From an uncultured Lentisphaeraceae bacterium (GTDB taxonomy: Bacteria; Verrucomicrobiota; Kiritimatiellia; RFP12; DVOR01): a stretch of DNA of 52,220 nucleotides. The DNA lies in the NCBI GenBank assembly GCA_949282555.1, contig CASDPK010000017.1, positions 1 through 52,220 on the forward strand, in the 5' to 3' direction. The position numbers and the translations under genes are program-made. Below the pieces are notes generated by a model. The model made no database searches. It saw nothing but the letters and a program-made list of their open reading frames with translations, and had not been told where the DNA came from. Positions 24,453-31,459 of this stretch are shown here, one piece after another. Within the stretch, counting starts at the first letter, position 1. Every line of letters starts with the position of its first letter.

Positions 24453-24766
24453 TCTTGCACCTCCCTGCTGTTGTCGTGAAAGGTTGTGTTGTTCCATTCG
24501 GAAACCGCGTTCTTAAATGTCTTGAACCCAGTCACGAAACCGCAGTTCTGACACTGTAAACTGCACGTCTGGCGTCCTTCATCACCAAACACCACTTTTG
24601 CGTGACATTTATGGCAAAACGGGCACCCTTTTAATTCGCTTGGCCACTCCGGTTTTTTCTTTTTCTCTGCCAAGTAAGAGCGTGTTTTGTCAATTATGAA
24701 TACAGCGGATACCGCTATTATCGCGATTGATATCGCAATATTTACAAGAATATACAGTGTGCTCAC
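24449..24766 (-). CDS. Lar-like restriction-alleviation zinc-ribbon protein with membrane anchor
   Basis: A 105-residue protein. Residues 4-25 form a transmembrane helix (LYILVNIAISIAIIAVSAVF), followed by a Lys-rich linker. Residues 44-93 match the Lar-type zinc ribbon: LKGCPFCHKC, a second CQNCG knuckle, and the terminal AVSEWNN. Rac prophage Lar relieves EcoKI restriction by enhancing modification, so a counter-restriction role is possible. Typical Lar proteins are soluble; the N-terminal membrane segment is unusual and could place the domain near entering DNA. The stop overlaps the next ATG. Many Lar-like phage proteins are untested. Confidence 0.68.
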   Translation of the reverse strand: MSTLYILVNIAISIAIIAVSAVFIIDKTRSYLAEKKKKPEWPSELKGCPFCHKCHAKVVFGDEGRQTCSLQCQNCGFVTGFKTFKNAVSEWNNTTFHDNSREVQE

Positions 24767-25161
24767 TCCTGCACCTCCTTCAGGTGGTCTCCGTCAATGG
24801 AGCTCACATATCGCCAGCTCATCGGCGGTCGCTTTAGGCCAAATGCTGAGAGTGGCAACGAAACGGGCTGGAAGTTTTCGATTCGCCAAGCATACAGTGG
24901 ATTTTGGCCAGCGTATGACGCGGCAAAATTGAGTGGAACGCACGATTGTTGTTCCATGCTTCGTCCGTAGAAGAGAATGTCAATCTCGAACACAGATGTC
25001 ACGATGGCACTGCCTTTTACTTGACCAGTTCCCGAGACATAGAACCACAGCAACCGATAGTTCCTCATAGGCCTTGACTTGCGCAGTTCGATTGTCTTTT
25101 TCCCAGACGCAATCAAGTCAAACCACTTCGGCTTGATTGACATGATGATGTCTTCGCTCAT
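24763..25161 (-). CDS. ASCH-domain protein
   Basis: A 132-residue protein with the ASCH signature near the N-terminus: SIKPKWFDLIASGKKTIELR, followed by a beta-barrel (LLWFYVSGTGQVKGSAIVTS) and a helical insertion containing ASYAG. ASCH domains bind RNA or modified nucleotides and are frequent in phage early regions; some hydrolyse modified cytidines. Start and stop overlap neighbouring genes by four bases. The specific substrate is unknown. Confidence 0.82.
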   Translation of the reverse strand: MSEDIIMSIKPKWFDLIASGKKTIELRKSRPMRNYRLLWFYVSGTGQVKGSAIVTSVFEIDILFYGRSMEQQSCVPLNFAASYAGQNPLYAWRIENFQPVSLPLSAFGLKRPPMSWRYVSSIDGDHLKEVQE

Positions 25162-25316
25162 TCCTGCTCCTCATAGTACTTTGCAACCAATGCGCATTCC
25201 CTGCAAAAGTTGCACGCCGCGTCTTGGTATCCATATTTACGAACATACGGGCATTCTTTTCGGCACGTTCCGTTCAGGATTTGGTCAGTTGTGAGGTTTT
25301 TCTGTGTCGGGTTCAT
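25158..25316 (-). CDS. 52-residue cysteine-rich small protein
   Basis: ATG at 25316 has GGAGGAGG close upstream, and the stop overlaps the ASCH gene's ATG. It contains CRKECPYVRKYG and CNFCREC, four to five cysteines spaced like a small zinc-binding finger. Unknown function; probably a real early gene given the coupling and strong ribosome binding site. Confidence 0.6.
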   Translation of the reverse strand: MNPTQKNLTTDQILNGTCRKECPYVRKYGYQDAACNFCRECALVAKYYEEQE

Positions 25317-25327
25317 AGCCTCCTCCA

Positions 25328-25582
25328 TTACGGCATATTCTTCTCTCGCCAGAGAAGTTTTCCTTCGTCGACAACGAAATGAGCGGCAAGCTCAAGCTCG
25401 TCCTCTTCATCGTCGATTGCTCTGTGATAGGTAACCTTCTTCTCGAAGTCGACGGTCGCGGCTTCAACTTCGAGCGCGGCGGTGTGTGCTTTGGCGATTC
25501 GTATCGCCTCCTCCTTCGAGCCCGCACGGATAAGCGCGTCGAACGTGTGAGAAACCTTCACGGTCAGGTGGTAGACCTTCAT
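25328..25582 (-). CDS. Small hypothetical acidic protein
   Basis: An 84-residue protein with alternating strands and a helix (RAGSKEEAIRIAKAHTAALE) resembling a ferredoxin-like small fold. It starts after AAGGGAGG, its start overlaps the stop of the preceding gene and it lies 11 bases before the Cys-rich gene. No motif recognised. Confidence 0.6.
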   Translation of the reverse strand: MKVYHLTVKVSHTFDALIRAGSKEEAIRIAKAHTAALEVEAATVDFEKKVTYHRAIDDEEDELELAAHFVVDEGKLLWREKNMP

Positions 25583-25953
25583 TGGCTGCCTCCCTTCTTT
25601 AGGTGGTCGCCTTCAGACGCACGGAGCACCACGGCCACGATGTCGGCGGCCTCCTCGCGGGCGCGGGCCATGTTGCCACGTTTGATTTCGGCCAAAAACT
25701 CGTAGACCTCGGAAAGTAGAATGTCTTCGACAAAATAAGATCCGAGGTTTTTATAACGATGTGCGGCTAAATCAAGCGTATCTTCGCCAAACATTGAGAC
25801 TTTTTTCGCAAACTTGGGGTGCTTCTCCCGGGCGTGCTTTAGGTGCTCTTCGCACAGACCCCAAAAGGCAACGTTTGGAAAGTCGTAGACAGAGCGTGTG
25901 TCTCCATCCAGTGCGCGTGAGGCAAGGGCTTCGTCTTTAATGTTCATGCTCAC
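25579..25953 (-). CDS. Hypothetical early protein (GTG start preferred)
   Basis: A 124-residue protein. The GTG at 25953 lies seven bases after AGGAGG, whereas the in-frame ATG at 25947 is too far, so GTG is preferred. The sequence contains a helix with REKHPKFAKK and a C-terminal acidic helix EEAADIVAVVLRASEGDHL reminiscent of small MazG-like or phage early proteins, but I do not assign it. It overlaps the downstream gene by four bases. Confidence 0.58.
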   Translation of the reverse strand: MSMNIKDEALASRALDGDTRSVYDFPNVAFWGLCEEHLKHAREKHPKFAKKVSMFGEDTLDLAAHRYKNLGSYFVEDILLSEVYEFLAEIKRGNMARAREEAADIVAVVLRASEGDHLKKGGSQ

Positions 25954-25997
25954 TTCTGTTCCTCCTGTTCGGTTTCGGTGGTCGGGTTCTGCTCCAT
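25950..25997 (-). CDS. Possible 15-residue leader peptide
   Basis: A short ORF (MEQNPTTETEQEEQK) begins with ATG at 25997 after AAGGAC, and its TGA overlaps the GTG start of the next gene (GTGA). The coupling pattern matches that of neighbouring genes, so it may be a translational leader; at this size chance cannot be excluded. Confidence 0.25.
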   Translation of the reverse strand: MEQNPTTETEQEEQK

Positions 25998-26017
25998 GTG
26001 TCTGTCCTTTCACTTGG

Positions 26018-26302
26018 TTATCGTTGAAATCGTTTTTGGAGGCATACGGAAAGGATGCCCTCAACGGCGTGGGCGGTCTCTGTCAGGCACTGAGCTTCGC
26101 GCTTTCCTCTTTGCTCGATGATTCGCGCAAGTTCATCGTACGAGCCAACGAAATGCCGTTGGAGCATTGCGCCTCGGTTTCTCTTGCGCGTTTCTTCGGC
26201 CTCTCTCAACAGTTCGTCAGCGAGTGCGCCGAGGCGAAGGGTCAGCACGGCAAACGCATCCTCTCCCATTCCCGGGATAATTTCCGAAATGTATCCGTTC
26301 AT
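26018..26302 (-). CDS. Small helical hypothetical protein
   Basis: A 94-residue almost all-alpha protein (LRLGALADELLREAEETRKR, SYDELARIIEQRGKREAQC) preceded by AAAGGGAAA. No recognised family; part of the early gene string, separated from its neighbours by short gaps. Confidence 0.58.
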   Translation of the reverse strand: MNGYISEIIPGMGEDAFAVLTLRLGALADELLREAEETRKRNRGAMLQRHFVGSYDELARIIEQRGKREAQCLTETAHAVEGILSVCLQKRFQR

Positions 26303-26313
26303 GGATTTCCCTT

Positions 26314-26619
26314 TCAGTAATTCTTATGCAAATACGCGAGGAGCTTCTCCGCCTCAGCACAGAGTGGCCGGCTCTTTGAAGCCCTCTGCTCTCGACGCTT
26401 CAGCTCAAGAGAGCAAGCGAACGTGCAAACGGTCTGTCCCGGCAAAGCGGCGAACGGTTTGCCGCAAACGGAACACGTTTTCAAGGTCGCGGGATTCCGT
26501 TTTTTGTCTCTTCGTATCTCTGCCATCCTTGCCCTTCGGCAGGCCGACGAACACAACGTCGCCTTTCCATGCCCGGTCTCGAAACGTCTTCCACACTGTC
26601 GGCAAATGGCCCATGCCAT
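26314..26619 (-). CDS. Double zinc-finger small protein
   Basis: A 101-residue protein from the ATG at 26619 (GGAGAAG upstream). It has two Cys4 knuckles: CRQCGRRFETGHG...CSSAC and CSVCGKPFAALPG...CTFAC, both followed by basic residues. This resembles paired zinc-ribbon nucleic-acid binding proteins found in phages. The frame is open upstream to 26724, but that part overlaps the small membrane protein gene. Confidence 0.62.
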   Translation of the reverse strand: MAWAICRQCGRRFETGHGKATLCSSACRRARMAEIRRDKKRNPATLKTCSVCGKPFAALPGQTVCTFACSLELKRREQRASKSRPLCAEAEKLLAYLHKNY

Positions 26620-26621
26620 GA

Positions 26622-26804
26622 TTACTTCTCCAATGCAAGCAAAACCAAAAACAAAAGAGTTAGGCTTCCAAAGAGCCACGTAAGAATGCACACGCCATCC
26701 CGAAGAATGGTCTTTGGCAACCACAAGGAAGCATCATCCGTTGGGACCTTCGGCTCCGCTGTCGAAGGTTGAAAACGTCCAAGCACATGAACGTGGCAAC
26801 GCAT
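26622..26804 (-). CDS. Small membrane protein
   Basis: A 60-residue protein from the ATG at 26804 (GAGGTG upstream), with a C-terminal transmembrane helix (ILTWLFGSLTLLFLVLLAL) and a short Pro-containing N-terminal part. Its 3' end carries the ribosome binding site of the next gene. Function unknown. Confidence 0.5.
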   Translation of the reverse strand: MRCHVHVLGRFQPSTAEPKVPTDDASLWLPKTILRDGVCILTWLFGSLTLLFLVLLALEK

Positions 26805-26812
26805 AGGGCACC

Positions 26813-27127
26813 TCACAAATCGAACAGATTGACTCCGCAAGCAGGGGCTGGATTGCTCGGGATACGCGCTTGGTTATCCTTGCCGCAAACACCCGGGCGG
26901 CCACTTTTTGCGCCTCTGGGGGCGGCGCCATTGAGGCGCATACGTTCGGGCGTCCATCCCTTGGGGCACCTCACCAGCTGCCCTCCAACCACGGCCTTCA
27001 CGACAAAGGCTTTCCCATAAACCGGACACCGCGCGAACCCCTCCGGCTCCTGAAGGCAAACCGCCCCCGTCCACCACCCACACTTGGGGCAGTGATTGCA
27101 GAGCTGGAAGGGTTCGCGCTCGCTCAT
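26813..27127 (-). CDS. Cysteine-rich hypothetical protein
   Basis: A 104-residue protein beginning at the ATG overlapping the helicase stop. The N-terminal CNHCPKCGWWTG and a later ARCPVYGK suggest one zinc-binding site. The C-terminal half is Gly/Pro/Arg-rich and probably unstructured. No family recognised. Confidence 0.55.
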   Translation of the reverse strand: MSEREPFQLCNHCPKCGWWTGAVCLQEPEGFARCPVYGKAFVVKAVVGGQLVRCPKGWTPERMRLNGAAPRGAKSGRPGVCGKDNQARIPSNPAPACGVNLFDL

Positions 27128-28701
27128 GCCTCCACCTCCCGCTTGTTCAGGTTCTGAAGCCCACGGAAACCGAGGGCCCCGGCCTTGGCCAACGCGTCAT
27201 CCAATCCCGTGCCGTCCGGCTTGCTCAGCACAAGGAAGTCGTCACGGATGGTGTCGAAGTAAGGGCTTCGGTCCGTTTTGATCACACGTCCCTTGTCGTC
27301 GCGCGTCTGAATCGGCGTGGCCTCATGGTCCCCCGGCCGGAACATGAAGTAGTTCTTGTAAAACACGAAGGGAATCTTCCCCGTCGCCCCCTGCTGGTTC
27401 TTGGCCAACAGCAGCCACATCGGCTCCAACTTCCTCGCCAAACTCTCTTGCTCCATTGCAAGGTGGAGCGGCGGCTCACTGTCCCACGTCTTGCGCACGT
27501 CCGGGTCCTTCCACAGCATCAGCACCGTGGAAGCTTCGCGCTCGATGGAGCCGGAATCTCCCAAGTCGGTCAACTGCGGCTCGCGGTTCGGGTCTTTCCC
27601 GTTCTCGCGGTTCAGCTGAGCCAAACAGAAAATCGGAATGCCAAGCCCCAACGCCGTCTGCTTCAGACGCTGAAGCACATCGTCAATTTCCTCCTTGTGG
27701 TTCATGTAGTCGCCGTCGCCGGAGAGAATCTGAAGGTAATCCAACCACACGCACCGAACGCCATCGTACTTCACCGCGCGGTGAATCTCCCCGATGATGC
27801 GATCCACGCGGCACGCATCCGAGATCAGCAGGTTGTTGGGGTGTGGTTCCTCGCGCTTCGCCGCCCCGGCGTGTTGCGTCCGCCACAACCCGGCGCGAAG
27901 TTTTTCGACGTCCGCCTTGCTTCCGCCAAAGTTCAACTTGGGAAGCGACACCTGCCCCAGCAGGGCGCCATAGCGTTCCACCAGCAACCGAGGGTGCATA
28001 TCCACGCTGAAGAAGAGCTGCCGAACGCCGCCAAATGCCATTCCCGCGCTCATACACACGGCGATTGCCGTCTTGCCTTGGCTGGGCCTCGCCGCGATGA
28101 TGTGAATCCCCGGCTTCACCCCCGTGTACTTCACGTTCAGCACATCCCACGGCAAGCGAAGCCCAATGAAGAACTTCGCGTCGCCCTCGACAATGCGCTT
28201 CTGATGAACCAAGGCATAATCCGAAAGAATCGTCTCCGCAAAGTCCGACGCCGTGCGGAAACCGCCATACGCGCCCTTCTCGGTCTCACGCAATGCCGCC
28301 AGCGCCCCCTCCGCACGGTCCAGCGCCTCCTGTCCGCCCAACTCCGAGGCATCACGGAGAAGCGACCGCCCAAGCTCAGAGACGCGCCGCGTGAGCAGGT
28401 TCGCCGCCAAACGTTCCACGTAACTTGCCGCGTGCCTTGCCGACGGCGTGCGGTCGATGCACTTCGTCATCCATGCGAGCGCACCTTTTTTTTGCAACGC
28501 CTCGGCCAACAGCACCGGGTCCACCGTCCCGGTCTTGCGCCACACCTCCTGAAGCTTTGGCCAAAGGGCCTTGCATTCCTCACCGGTGAACCATTCGGCC
28601 TCCACCTTGCGCTTCTCGGCGATGGGCATCGCGTACGCGGGCTCCATCAGTATGCAGCCGATGAACGCATATTCGAGGTCTTCCTGTCCTTCCTGTCCCA
28701 T
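27124..28701 (-). CDS. DnaB-type replicative helicase
   Basis: A 525-residue RecA-fold helicase. The N-terminal domain (EDLEYAFIGCILMEP) matches the DnaB N-domain. Motif H1 is ARPSQGKT at about 198-205, H1a FFSVDMHPRLLVERYGALL, H2 VRCVWLDYLQIL, H3 GIPIFCLAQLNRE and H4 LTDLGDSGSIEREAS. The C-terminal ~90 residues are a phage-specific extension (KNYFMFRPGDHEATPIQT). It lies immediately downstream of the initiator gene, so it would be loaded at the phage origin to unwind DNA for theta-type replication by host polymerase; no phage DNA polymerase is present. Confidence 0.9.
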   Translation of the reverse strand: MGQEGQEDLEYAFIGCILMEPAYAMPIAEKRKVEAEWFTGEECKALWPKLQEVWRKTGTVDPVLLAEALQKKGALAWMTKCIDRTPSARHAASYVERLAANLLTRRVSELGRSLLRDASELGGQEALDRAEGALAALRETEKGAYGGFRTASDFAETILSDYALVHQKRIVEGDAKFFIGLRLPWDVLNVKYTGVKPGIHIIAARPSQGKTAIAVCMSAGMAFGGVRQLFFSVDMHPRLLVERYGALLGQVSLPKLNFGGSKADVEKLRAGLWRTQHAGAAKREEPHPNNLLISDACRVDRIIGEIHRAVKYDGVRCVWLDYLQILSGDGDYMNHKEEIDDVLQRLKQTALGLGIPIFCLAQLNRENGKDPNREPQLTDLGDSGSIEREASTVLMLWKDPDVRKTWDSEPPLHLAMEQESLARKLEPMWLLLAKNQQGATGKIPFVFYKNYFMFRPGDHEATPIQTRDDKGRVIKTDRSPYFDTIRDDFLVLSKPDGTGLDDALAKAGALGFRGLQNLNKREVEA

Positions 28702-28720
28702 GATCGTGCCTTTCTCTCGT

Positions 28721-29476
28721 TTAATCCAAACCTACGTCAGCTCGGAGGTCGGGCGGCGCATTGTTTTTTGCCCCGGAATCGGTCTCTTCTACCGTCTCAG
28801 TGTTCGCCCTCAGCATCCAAAGTTCCAAAGCCGCTTGCCAATCCACAATCGGCTGACCGTTCAACACCCATCCACGTTGGCGATGCCAAAGAAGGAACTT
28901 GACCGTTTCGTTCCTGTCGTACCCCTTCTCCTCCGCAAAATCATGCACCTGCTTCGCAAAGGGTGCATAAGAAGGAACCGGAGGGAGGGGGGTCCCATCG
29001 CGTGCGCACGCGCGCGGAGTACTCTCTCTAAGAGAGTACTCTCTATTCTTATCTTCTCTAGGCGTTACTTTTTTGTTACACGTGTTATCGTTTGAGTGTT
29101 TCATATGTAACGTTTCTTGCGTTACACGTGTAACGCTTCTTTGTCTGAAATCGTTTACACGCTTCGATGTCTCCGCGCGTTTCTTCGCACTCTTCCCGTT
29201 GTGTCGCTCAAAGCGTGGAATCTCCACGCCTTCATCCGTTACGACAATCCAGCCAACCGCCTCAAGTGCCTTGCAAAACCCTGACTTATTCAGGGCGCAA
29301 TCCACCTCTGCCCGTCCGTAATAGGGTATCTTCCCATCCTCCGTCAAGCCGTCCGCAAGCGTCCAAAACAGCACGAGAAGCCCAACGGTCTCAGTCTGTT
29401 TGCACCTCAGAAGCGAGGAAATCCTCACCACCTCCGGCTTATGGAACAACGTCGTGTCAATCTTTATCCACGCCAT
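28721..29476 (-). CDS. Replication initiator/helicase-loader-like protein with internal candidate origin
   Basis: A 251-residue protein starting MAWIKIDTTLFHKPEVVRIS at 29476 (AAGGGAAAA upstream). The N-terminal ~95 residues form a winged-helix-type domain as in phage O-like/DnaD-like replication proteins. A low-complexity linker (about 110-160) follows, and the C-terminus contains FLLWHRQRGWVLNGQPIVDW, typical of initiator or loader C-domains. The linker is encoded by a region full of palindromes and iterated GTTACACGTGT elements, as in lambda O where the origin lies inside the gene. It directly precedes the DnaB-like gene. Confidence 0.72.
   Translation of the reverse strand: MAWIKIDTTLFHKPEVVRISSLLRCKQTETVGLLVLFWTLADGLTEDGKIPYYGRAEVDCALNKSGFCKALEAVGWIVVTDEGVEIPRFERHNGKSAKKRAETSKRVNDFRQRSVTRVTQETLHMKHSNDNTCNKKVTPREDKNREYSLRESTPRACARDGTPLPPVPSYAPFAKQVHDFAEEKGYDRNETVKFLLWHRQRGWVLNGQPIVDWQAALELWMLRANTETVEETDSGAKNNAPPDLRADVGLD
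29017..29136. other. Candidate phage replication origin (iterons and palindromes inside initiator gene)
   Basis: A perfect 11-bp stem GAGTACTCTCT / AGAGAGTACTC with 3-base loop lies at 29017-29041. A perfect 18-bp palindrome built on GTTACACGTG lies at 29119-29136, a second GTTACACGTGT at 29075-29085, and half-sites GTTAC/GTAAC at 29064 and 29107. The segment is AT-richer than the surrounding gene and encodes a low-complexity linker, so the DNA rather than the protein appears constrained. Confidence 0.5.
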
Positions 29477-29819
29477 GGGTTTTCCCTTCACTGTCGATAA
29501 ATTTTTCTGACCTGTCGATAATTTCACGTGGTGCGTCCGGGACGCACACCAACATCGCTTTTCGTTTTCTCTCCCTTGCTCTTCGGCGGTCTGAGGCCGT
29601 CAGATAGTGCCGGAACAGCCAAACCTTAGGCTCAATCTCACGGAGACTTCCAATCCCCGAACGCGCGATTTCTCGCGCAAACCTCCTCCACGAAGGTCCA
29701 AGCATCTGCTCCAAGAGCGGCTCAGACAGCCTATGCCCCTCAAAGCTCAGAAGCGTCCAAAGCGCACCCCGACACATGAGAGGGAGCCTGTCGGCCCTCA
29801 TTTCGAGGAAAAGGTCCAT
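29457..29819 (-). CDS. Hypothetical replication-region protein
   Basis: A 120-residue basic protein from the ATG at 29819, chosen because GGAGG lies eight bases upstream and the ATG overlaps the previous stop (TGATG). The N-terminal MDLFLEMRADRLPLMCRGAL followed by leucine-rich helices resembles the DUF1376/replication-associated winged-helix style. The C-terminus is Lys/Arg-rich. The stop overlaps the initiator gene start by about 20 bases. Confidence 0.55.
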   Translation of the reverse strand: MDLFLEMRADRLPLMCRGALWTLLSFEGHRLSEPLLEQMLGPSWRRFAREIARSGIGSLREIEPKVWLFRHYLTASDRRRARERKRKAMLVCVPDAPREIIDRSEKFIDSEGKTHGVDKD

Positions 29820-30418
29820 CACCACATCCTCCAAGCGTTGGACGACGAAAGCATCATCTTCCCGTCTTGCTCGACGGCCTCAAAGAGCATCCCCGCGCGA
29901 AACCGCGAGGCATCCCCCACGTGGACGGGGAACAGCACCTCATCCAACAACCTGAGAGCCATCACAACAGAAGGATTGGGCGCGGGACGCACTGAACGGA
30001 ACGTCATGCCACCGCCTCCGGCCAGCTCGATAGATTTCAGGCCGTTACGTAAACACCACGCCTCAGACATGCCGATTTCGCCGCCATCCGAAAACCCCCA
30101 GTCTTGCCCACAAACGCCCTCCCCACGTAGACGGTCCAACACCCGCCTGCGCACACCCATCGCTCGGCATACGCTTGCGTCTGTATACACACGCAAGCGT
30201 TCCGGCACCACCTCCGCCTCTGGAGCGCCTTCTCCTTCAGGAGCGGCACCCTCCGGCACCGCTTCCGCCTCTGGAGCGCCTTCTCCTTCAGAAGCGGCAC
30301 CCTCCGGAATCGCTTCCGCCTCTGGAGCGCCTTCTCCTTCAGAAGCGGCACCCTCCGGAATCGCATACACGTCAACCATTCCTTGGCTGACGGAAACGAG
30401 TGTTCTTCTTTTTTTCAT
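29819..30418 (-). CDS. Hypothetical protein with 17-residue tandem repeats
   Basis: A 199-residue protein preceded by AAGGAGA. Residues ~16-70 consist of three near-identical 17-residue repeats (IPEGAASEGEGAPEAEA), acidic and Pro/Ala-rich. The rest looks globular: VCRAMGVRRRVLDRLRGEGV may be a helix-turn-helix, and NGLKSIELAGGGGMTFRSV follows. It sits between ssb and the replication genes, so a DNA-associated role with a flexible acidic spacer is plausible. No family recognised. Confidence 0.6.
   Translation of the reverse strand: MKKRRTLVSVSQGMVDVYAIPEGAASEGEGAPEAEAIPEGAASEGEGAPEAEAVPEGAAPEGEGAPEAEVVPERLRVYTDASVCRAMGVRRRVLDRLRGEGVCGQDWGFSDGGEIGMSEAWCLRNGLKSIELAGGGGMTFRSVRPAPNPSVVMALRLLDEVLFPVHVGDASRFRAGMLFEAVEQDGKMMLSSSNAWRMW
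30222..30374 (-). repeat. 51-bp x 3 in-frame tandem repeat (minisatellite)
   Basis: Units 30222-30272, 30273-30323 and 30324-30374, each 51 bp with one to three differences, plus a partial unit before 30222. They encode the 17-residue acidic repeat and should be prone to slippage. Confidence 0.92.
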
Positions 30419-30430
30419 CTGAAGGTCTCC

Positions 30431-30895
30431 TTAGAATGGAAGCGGGTCACCAGTGGCATCGGTCGTGGCACTCTGTTCGGATGTGGGCGGTTCACCCGTG
30501 GAAGGCTGAGAAGTCCAATCCGCTCCCATCGACGCTCCATTCGTCTCACGCTTCTGCGGTGCGTAGAGAAACTGAACGCGGTCAGCACGTACCTTCAGAC
30601 GATTCCGCTTCTGCCTCGTCTCCTTGTCTTCCCACGTGTCGAGAACCAGCCGTCCCTCAACGAAGACGGGGCGACCCTTTTTTAGGTATTGACCGCAGTT
30701 TTCTGCGACCTTTCCCCACACCGTGACATCCACGAACGTGACCACCTCGCGAACCTCATTCGTTGACTTCGAACGAAACTGCTCGCTCACGGCCACACCG
30801 AGTTCTGCCACAGTATCTCCCGTTGGCGTTTGCTTGATATCGGGGTCCCGCGTGAGATTCCCCATGAGGAAGACTTTGTTGAGCGTTGCCGCCAT
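30431..30895 (-). CDS. ssb: Single-stranded DNA-binding protein
   Basis: A 154-residue SSB. The OB fold covers residues 1-~110 (LNKVFLMGNLTRDPDIKQTP, VTVWGKVAENCGQYLKKGRP, FVEGRLVLDTWED). A flexible Gly/Ser/Thr-rich tail ends in DPLPF, the acidic tip that recruits replication and repair partners such as DnaB loader or RecO-type proteins. AGGAGC precedes the ATG. The phage carries its own SSB next to the initiator and helicase genes. Confidence 0.95.
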   Translation of the reverse strand: MAATLNKVFLMGNLTRDPDIKQTPTGDTVAELGVAVSEQFRSKSTNEVREVVTFVDVTVWGKVAENCGQYLKKGRPVFVEGRLVLDTWEDKETRQKRNRLKVRADRVQFLYAPQKRETNGASMGADWTSQPSTGEPPTSEQSATTDATGDPLPF

Positions 30896-30938
30896 CTCGA
30901 TGCTCCTGTGTTAGGCGCCCTTTCGGGCGCACCGTTTT

Positions 30939-31454
30939 TTACCTGTGTGAAAGTCTCTTGCCAGCCACGTTCCGGTAACTTGCTGGCAACTTGCTTGTAA
31001 CTTGCTGGCGCACTGCAACACGCAAGCCACGTGGATAAACCGCAATCTTCAAGCCCTTCCACTCAAGGACAAGCGGAAAAAAGCATTTATACAGGAGGGG
31101 GGGCGTCGCGCCCCGGGGGGAGTCCCCCCCTCCCCGTCGAGCCAAAACCCGGCCAAAATCATACCTCCCCCTAGTAGCAAAGCAGGGCAAAACCGGACGA
31201 TGAAGCACATGAAATCGACCACGCCGAGACGCGCGAACCGTTGCCAAGTCCCAGCGATTCCGCCGCTTGGGTTGTCGTTTTGGTTGCACAGGATACACAA
31301 CATATTGACAATTCAACAGAACCGCAGAGACTGAAAGTGTTGTCGCACCCCTTTTCACCCTTCCGTGCCGAACCTTCAGCCTTCCACGACTTCCGGCTTC
31401 GGCGCCTCTTTTTCCCGCGAAATCGCGGCCCAACTTTTTCCCCTTAAAATCCAT
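30939..31454 (-). CDS. Doubtful 171-residue Arg-rich ORF upstream of ssb
   Basis: ATG at 31454 has GAGGGAA immediately upstream and the frame stays open for 171 codons. The product is Arg/Gly-rich and basic, with no hydrophobic core and no family resemblance. The DNA inside contains three 11-bp tandem repeats and two strong GC hairpins, features more typical of regulatory or origin sequence. It could be a leader region rather than a gene. Confidence 0.3.
   Translation of the reverse strand: MDFKGKKLGRDFAGKRGAEAGSRGRLKVRHGRVKRGATTLSVSAVLLNCQYVVYPVQPKRQPKRRNRWDLATVRASRRGRFHVLHRPVLPCFATRGRYDFGRVLARRGGGDSPRGATPPLLYKCFFPLVLEWKGLKIAVYPRGLRVAVRQQVTSKLPASYRNVAGKRLSHR
30976..31008. repeat. Three 11-bp tandem repeats (iteron-like)
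   Basis: TAACTTGCTGG, CAACTTGCTTG and TAACTTGCTGG follow each other without gaps, i.e. one full helical turn each, about 80 bases upstream of the ssb start codon. Such phasing suits a multimeric DNA-binding protein, either an operator of ssb or an origin element. Confidence 0.75.
31100..31129. other. Two adjacent very stable GC hairpins
   Basis: GGGGCG/CGCCCC (31100-31114, 3-base loop) is followed directly by GGGGGG/CCCCCC (31115-31129, loop AGT). On the minus strand they lie in the ssb leader. They could pause or terminate transcription, or act as a single-strand structure; no T run follows. Confidence 0.6.
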
Positions 31455-31459
31455 TTCCC

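Noticed and set aside
27325..28902. 525-codon plus-strand frame opposite the helicase
   Set aside because: All DnaB motifs are encoded on the minus strand; the antisense product has no hydrophobic core pattern.
30222..30374. CRISPR-like appearance of regularly spaced repeats
   Set aside because: Units are contiguous 51-bp in-frame coding repeats without spacers; no cas genes are present.
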